NCBI GenBank assembly: GCA_046154695.1
Contig: JBJXFI010000038.1
Location: 1-23,342 of the forward strand
Length of the DNA stretch: 23,342 nucleotides
Direction of reading: 5' to 3'
From: DALYLB01 sp046154695
GTDB taxonomy: Bacteria > Acidobacteriota > Blastocatellia > RBC074
The notes under the pieces were generated by a model that saw nothing but the letters and a program-made list of their open reading frames with translations, was not told where the DNA came from and ran no database searches. Below are positions 21,881-23,342 of the stretch, piece by piece. Positions within the stretch are counted from its first letter, which is position 1. Each line of letters starts with the position of its first letter. The position numbers and the translations under genes are program-made.

Positions 21881-22070
21881 TGTTCGGAGCTCCGCCTTCA
21901 GCCCAATGGCATTCAGTGAACAAAAGAAGAGAGCACGGAACAGCCGGAAATAACGGAACAAACGAAGCCTTCCTGGTTTTGTTTCGTTTGTTCCGTTATT
22001 TCCGGCTGTTCCGTTATCCTGCATTTTTCCTTACCTGAATGACATTGGCCTGAAGGCGGAGCTTCAAACA
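21881..22070. repeat. 190-bp nested inverted repeat, possible MITE-like element
   Basis: The outer arms (21881-21916 and 22035-22070) are complementary at 32 of 36 bases, and they enclose a second, perfect inverted repeat at 21935-22014. The outer arm shares the core agctccgcct with the hairpin at 15741-15776. The element fills the whole gap between two minus-strand genes. It has no coding capacity of note. The layout suggests one hairpin repeat inserted into the loop of another, or a non-autonomous miniature element. I did not detect target-site duplications with confidence. Confidence 0.65.
21935..22014. repeat. Perfect 32-bp inverted repeat (inner part of nested element)
   Basis: The arms at 21935-21966 and 21983-22014 are complementary over all 32 bases with a 16-nt loop. 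Within each arm the short phrase ggaaca recurs (cggaacag, cggaacaa). So long and exact a stem outside any gene points to recent mobility or gene conversion, or to a structured RNA. It may also end the transcript of the upstream beta-propeller gene. Confidence 0.8.
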
Positions 22071-22081
22071 ATGAGATTGTT

Positions 22082-23164
22082 TTATTTCACCCGCTTCAGT
22101 TTCACCACGCGCCCGACGGCCATCCATTCCTCGACATAAAGATTGCCCACCTTGTCCCAGGTGATGCCATGCGGAGAGACGAAGATGCCCTCGAGCCACT
22201 GTTCGCGCGGAAGCTTGTTGGTCGCCCGCCGCTTCGGATCAACCTGATCGCCGATATGGGTGACCAGTTTATTGTCCTTGTCCAGAATGGTGACGCGCCC
22301 GCCGAGGTCGCCGATCGCCAGATCGGTTCCGCGAATATGGAGCGTGGCGGGAAGGCGCAGAAAGTCGTTCTCCGTTCCGTCCAGCGTCTTGAGATGCTTT
22401 CCGTCGAGCGAGAACCACTGAAGCCGATGATTGGCCCGATCGGTGACGAGGACCGTCGCGGGCCGCGTCCGCGAGTCGATGAGAATGGCGTGCGGCGTGT
22501 TGAACTTCCCGTTCTCCCGGGGGTTCTCCCGGGTCACCTTGCCGCCCCACGAACTAAGGTACTCGCCCTTCGCGTTGTAGCGATGAATATAGTTCGTCCC
22601 GTAGCCGTCGGTCACATAGAAGTCCCCGTTCGGCGCGACCGCAATCCCCGTCGGCCGGAACTGGTCCCTGGTCTGGTAGACGCCCGATTTCTCGGGATAT
22701 CCCTTCACCCAGACAAGCTCGCCATCGAGGGTCAGCTTCGCGAACTCATGCCGGTAGAGATTCGTCAGATAAATGAACTCCCTGTCGCCTTCCTTGAGGA
22801 TCTGCATGCCATGCGTGCCATTTCCCTCCTTGTCCGCCTTCCATTCCTTTCCAAACGACTTGATGAACTTGCCGTCCTGATCGAAGACCACGATCGCGTG
22901 CTCCGTGTCGGTATTGAAATAGACGCGGTTCTGCGCATCGACCTGCACGGCGCCATGCGTGCTTCCGTACTGCATTCCCTCGGGCAGTTTTCCCCACCCT
23001 CGGATCCATTCGTACCGATGCTTGCCCGCGCCCACGATCAGCGGCCCATTGCCCGATTGTTTCGCAAATAGATCCCGCGGCGCGAGCGCCGCAATAGCGG
23101 CGCCTGCCCCGAGGCTCGACAGAAAATGGCGGCGGGAGAATTCCTGGGAAATGTCGTGCGACAT
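22082..23164 (-). CDS. Tat-exported six-bladed beta-propeller (NHL-type) protein
   Basis: This 360-residue protein opens with a twin-arginine signal (SRRHFLSSLGAGAAIAAL, residues 10-27), so it is probably exported folded by the Tat system. The rest is a beta-propeller of NHL-type blades, for example GSTHGAVQVDAQNRVYFNTD, FRPTGIAVAPNGDFYVTDGYG, TPHAILIDSRTR and SPHGITWDKVGNLYVEEW. Such proteins are often named after peptidylglycine alpha-amidating lyase, whose fold they share. I see no firm basis for claiming that activity. The ATG at 23164 has GGAGG upstream. It is followed by the nested inverted repeat and lies at the right end of the window; its upstream partner, if any, is outside. Confidence 0.88.
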   Translation of the reverse strand: MSHDISQEFSRRHFLSSLGAGAAIAALAPRDLFAKQSGNGPLIVGAGKHRYEWIRGWGKLPEGMQYGSTHGAVQVDAQNRVYFNTDTEHAIVVFDQDGKFIKSFGKEWKADKEGNGTHGMQILKEGDREFIYLTNLYRHEFAKLTLDGELVWVKGYPEKSGVYQTRDQFRPTGIAVAPNGDFYVTDGYGTNYIHRYNAKGEYLSSWGGKVTRENPRENGKFNTPHAILIDSRTRPATVLVTDRANHRLQWFSLDGKHLKTLDGTENDFLRLPATLHIRGTDLAIGDLGGRVTILDKDNKLVTHIGDQVDPKRRATNKLPREQWLEGIFVSPHGITWDKVGNLYVEEWMAVGRVVKLKRVK

Positions 23165-23304
23165 CTGTGCCCTCCGAGTTTGGTGATATCGATTGTGCGT
23201 TGAATGTTTCCGAATACGCGGACAGGCCCGTTTCTACCGCAGCGGCCCGGATTTGGCAAGGTGTTGGCGGCGGGAGGAGAACGCGGGGATGGAAGCGGCC
23301 CGGC

Positions 23305-23334
23305 GGCGAGGTGATAAAGGATCTTCACCTCGCC
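23305..23334. other. Stem-loop near the right edge
   Basis: Perfect 10-bp arms (ggcgaggtga, 23305-23314; tcacctcgcc, 23325-23334) with a 10-nt loop. It lies about 140 bp upstream of the beta-propeller gene and close to the window end. It could be a terminator of an outside gene, a leader structure or a repeat. No T-run follows on either strand. The sequence from 23165 to the edge holds no other convincing feature. Confidence 0.35.
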
Positions 23335-23342
23335 GAGATCGG

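Noticed and set aside
22082..23164. Naming the Tat-exported propeller a peptidylglycine alpha-amidating lyase
   Set aside because: NHL-type blades alone do not show this activity, and I could not place its catalytic residues.

Overview
The window is most likely a chromosomal segment of an environmental Acidobacteriota bacterium or a close relative. It is GC-rich and has no tRNA, rRNA, CRISPR array, transposase or phage gene that I can see. The lineage clues are a secreted VWFA-domain protein of the acidobacterial VWFA-related type, a TPR plus FG-GAP/ASPIC (CRTAC1-like) gene pair, a DUF4159 protein, and several GC-rich intergenic hairpin repeats. This assignment is inference from gene content; no marker gene is present.

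Layout. 1-138: intergenic hairpins at the left edge. 139-4682: a divergent pair made of a degenerate NtrC-like AAA+/Fis protein (minus) and a histidine kinase plus OmpR-type response regulator (plus), followed by a convergent secreted DUF4159 protein. The divergent gap carries four GTAAA direct repeats at about one helical turn spacing, which resemble a CpxR-type site. 4897-8898: a minus-strand operon of four genes, every junction a 4-bp ATGA overlap. It encodes a GT2 glycosyltransferase with an extra N-terminal half, a HIT/GalT-like DUF4922 protein, a SpoIID/LytB-type protein without a visible signal peptide, and a 76-residue orphan. 9037-15670: a secreted protein with about 15 TPRs (minus) diverging from a coupled three-gene operon (plus): tandem alpha/beta hydrolase, second TPR protein, CRTAC1-like beta-propeller protein.

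15795-23164: acyl-CoA dehydrogenase, acidobacterial VWFA protein, exonuclease III, carotenoid-biosynthesis (CruF-like) membrane protein, CocE/S15 hydrolase and a Tat-exported six-bladed beta-propeller protein. Many intergenic gaps here hold long inverted repeats. The largest is a 190-bp nested inverted repeat at 21881-22070.

How the genes may work together. The kinase and regulator form a complete envelope-sensing two-component system, probably autoregulated through the GTAAA array. The four-gene minus operon is the best candidate for an undescribed system: a nucleotide-sugar-type phosphorylase/transferase, a glycosyltransferase and a peptidoglycan-cleaving-type SpoIID enzyme, translated as a coupled set. 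The hydrolase-TPR-CRTAC1 operon looks like a secreted module for binding or degrading an extracellular or periplasmic substrate. The repeat assignments come from direct base comparison; all family names come from motif recognition without a database search.
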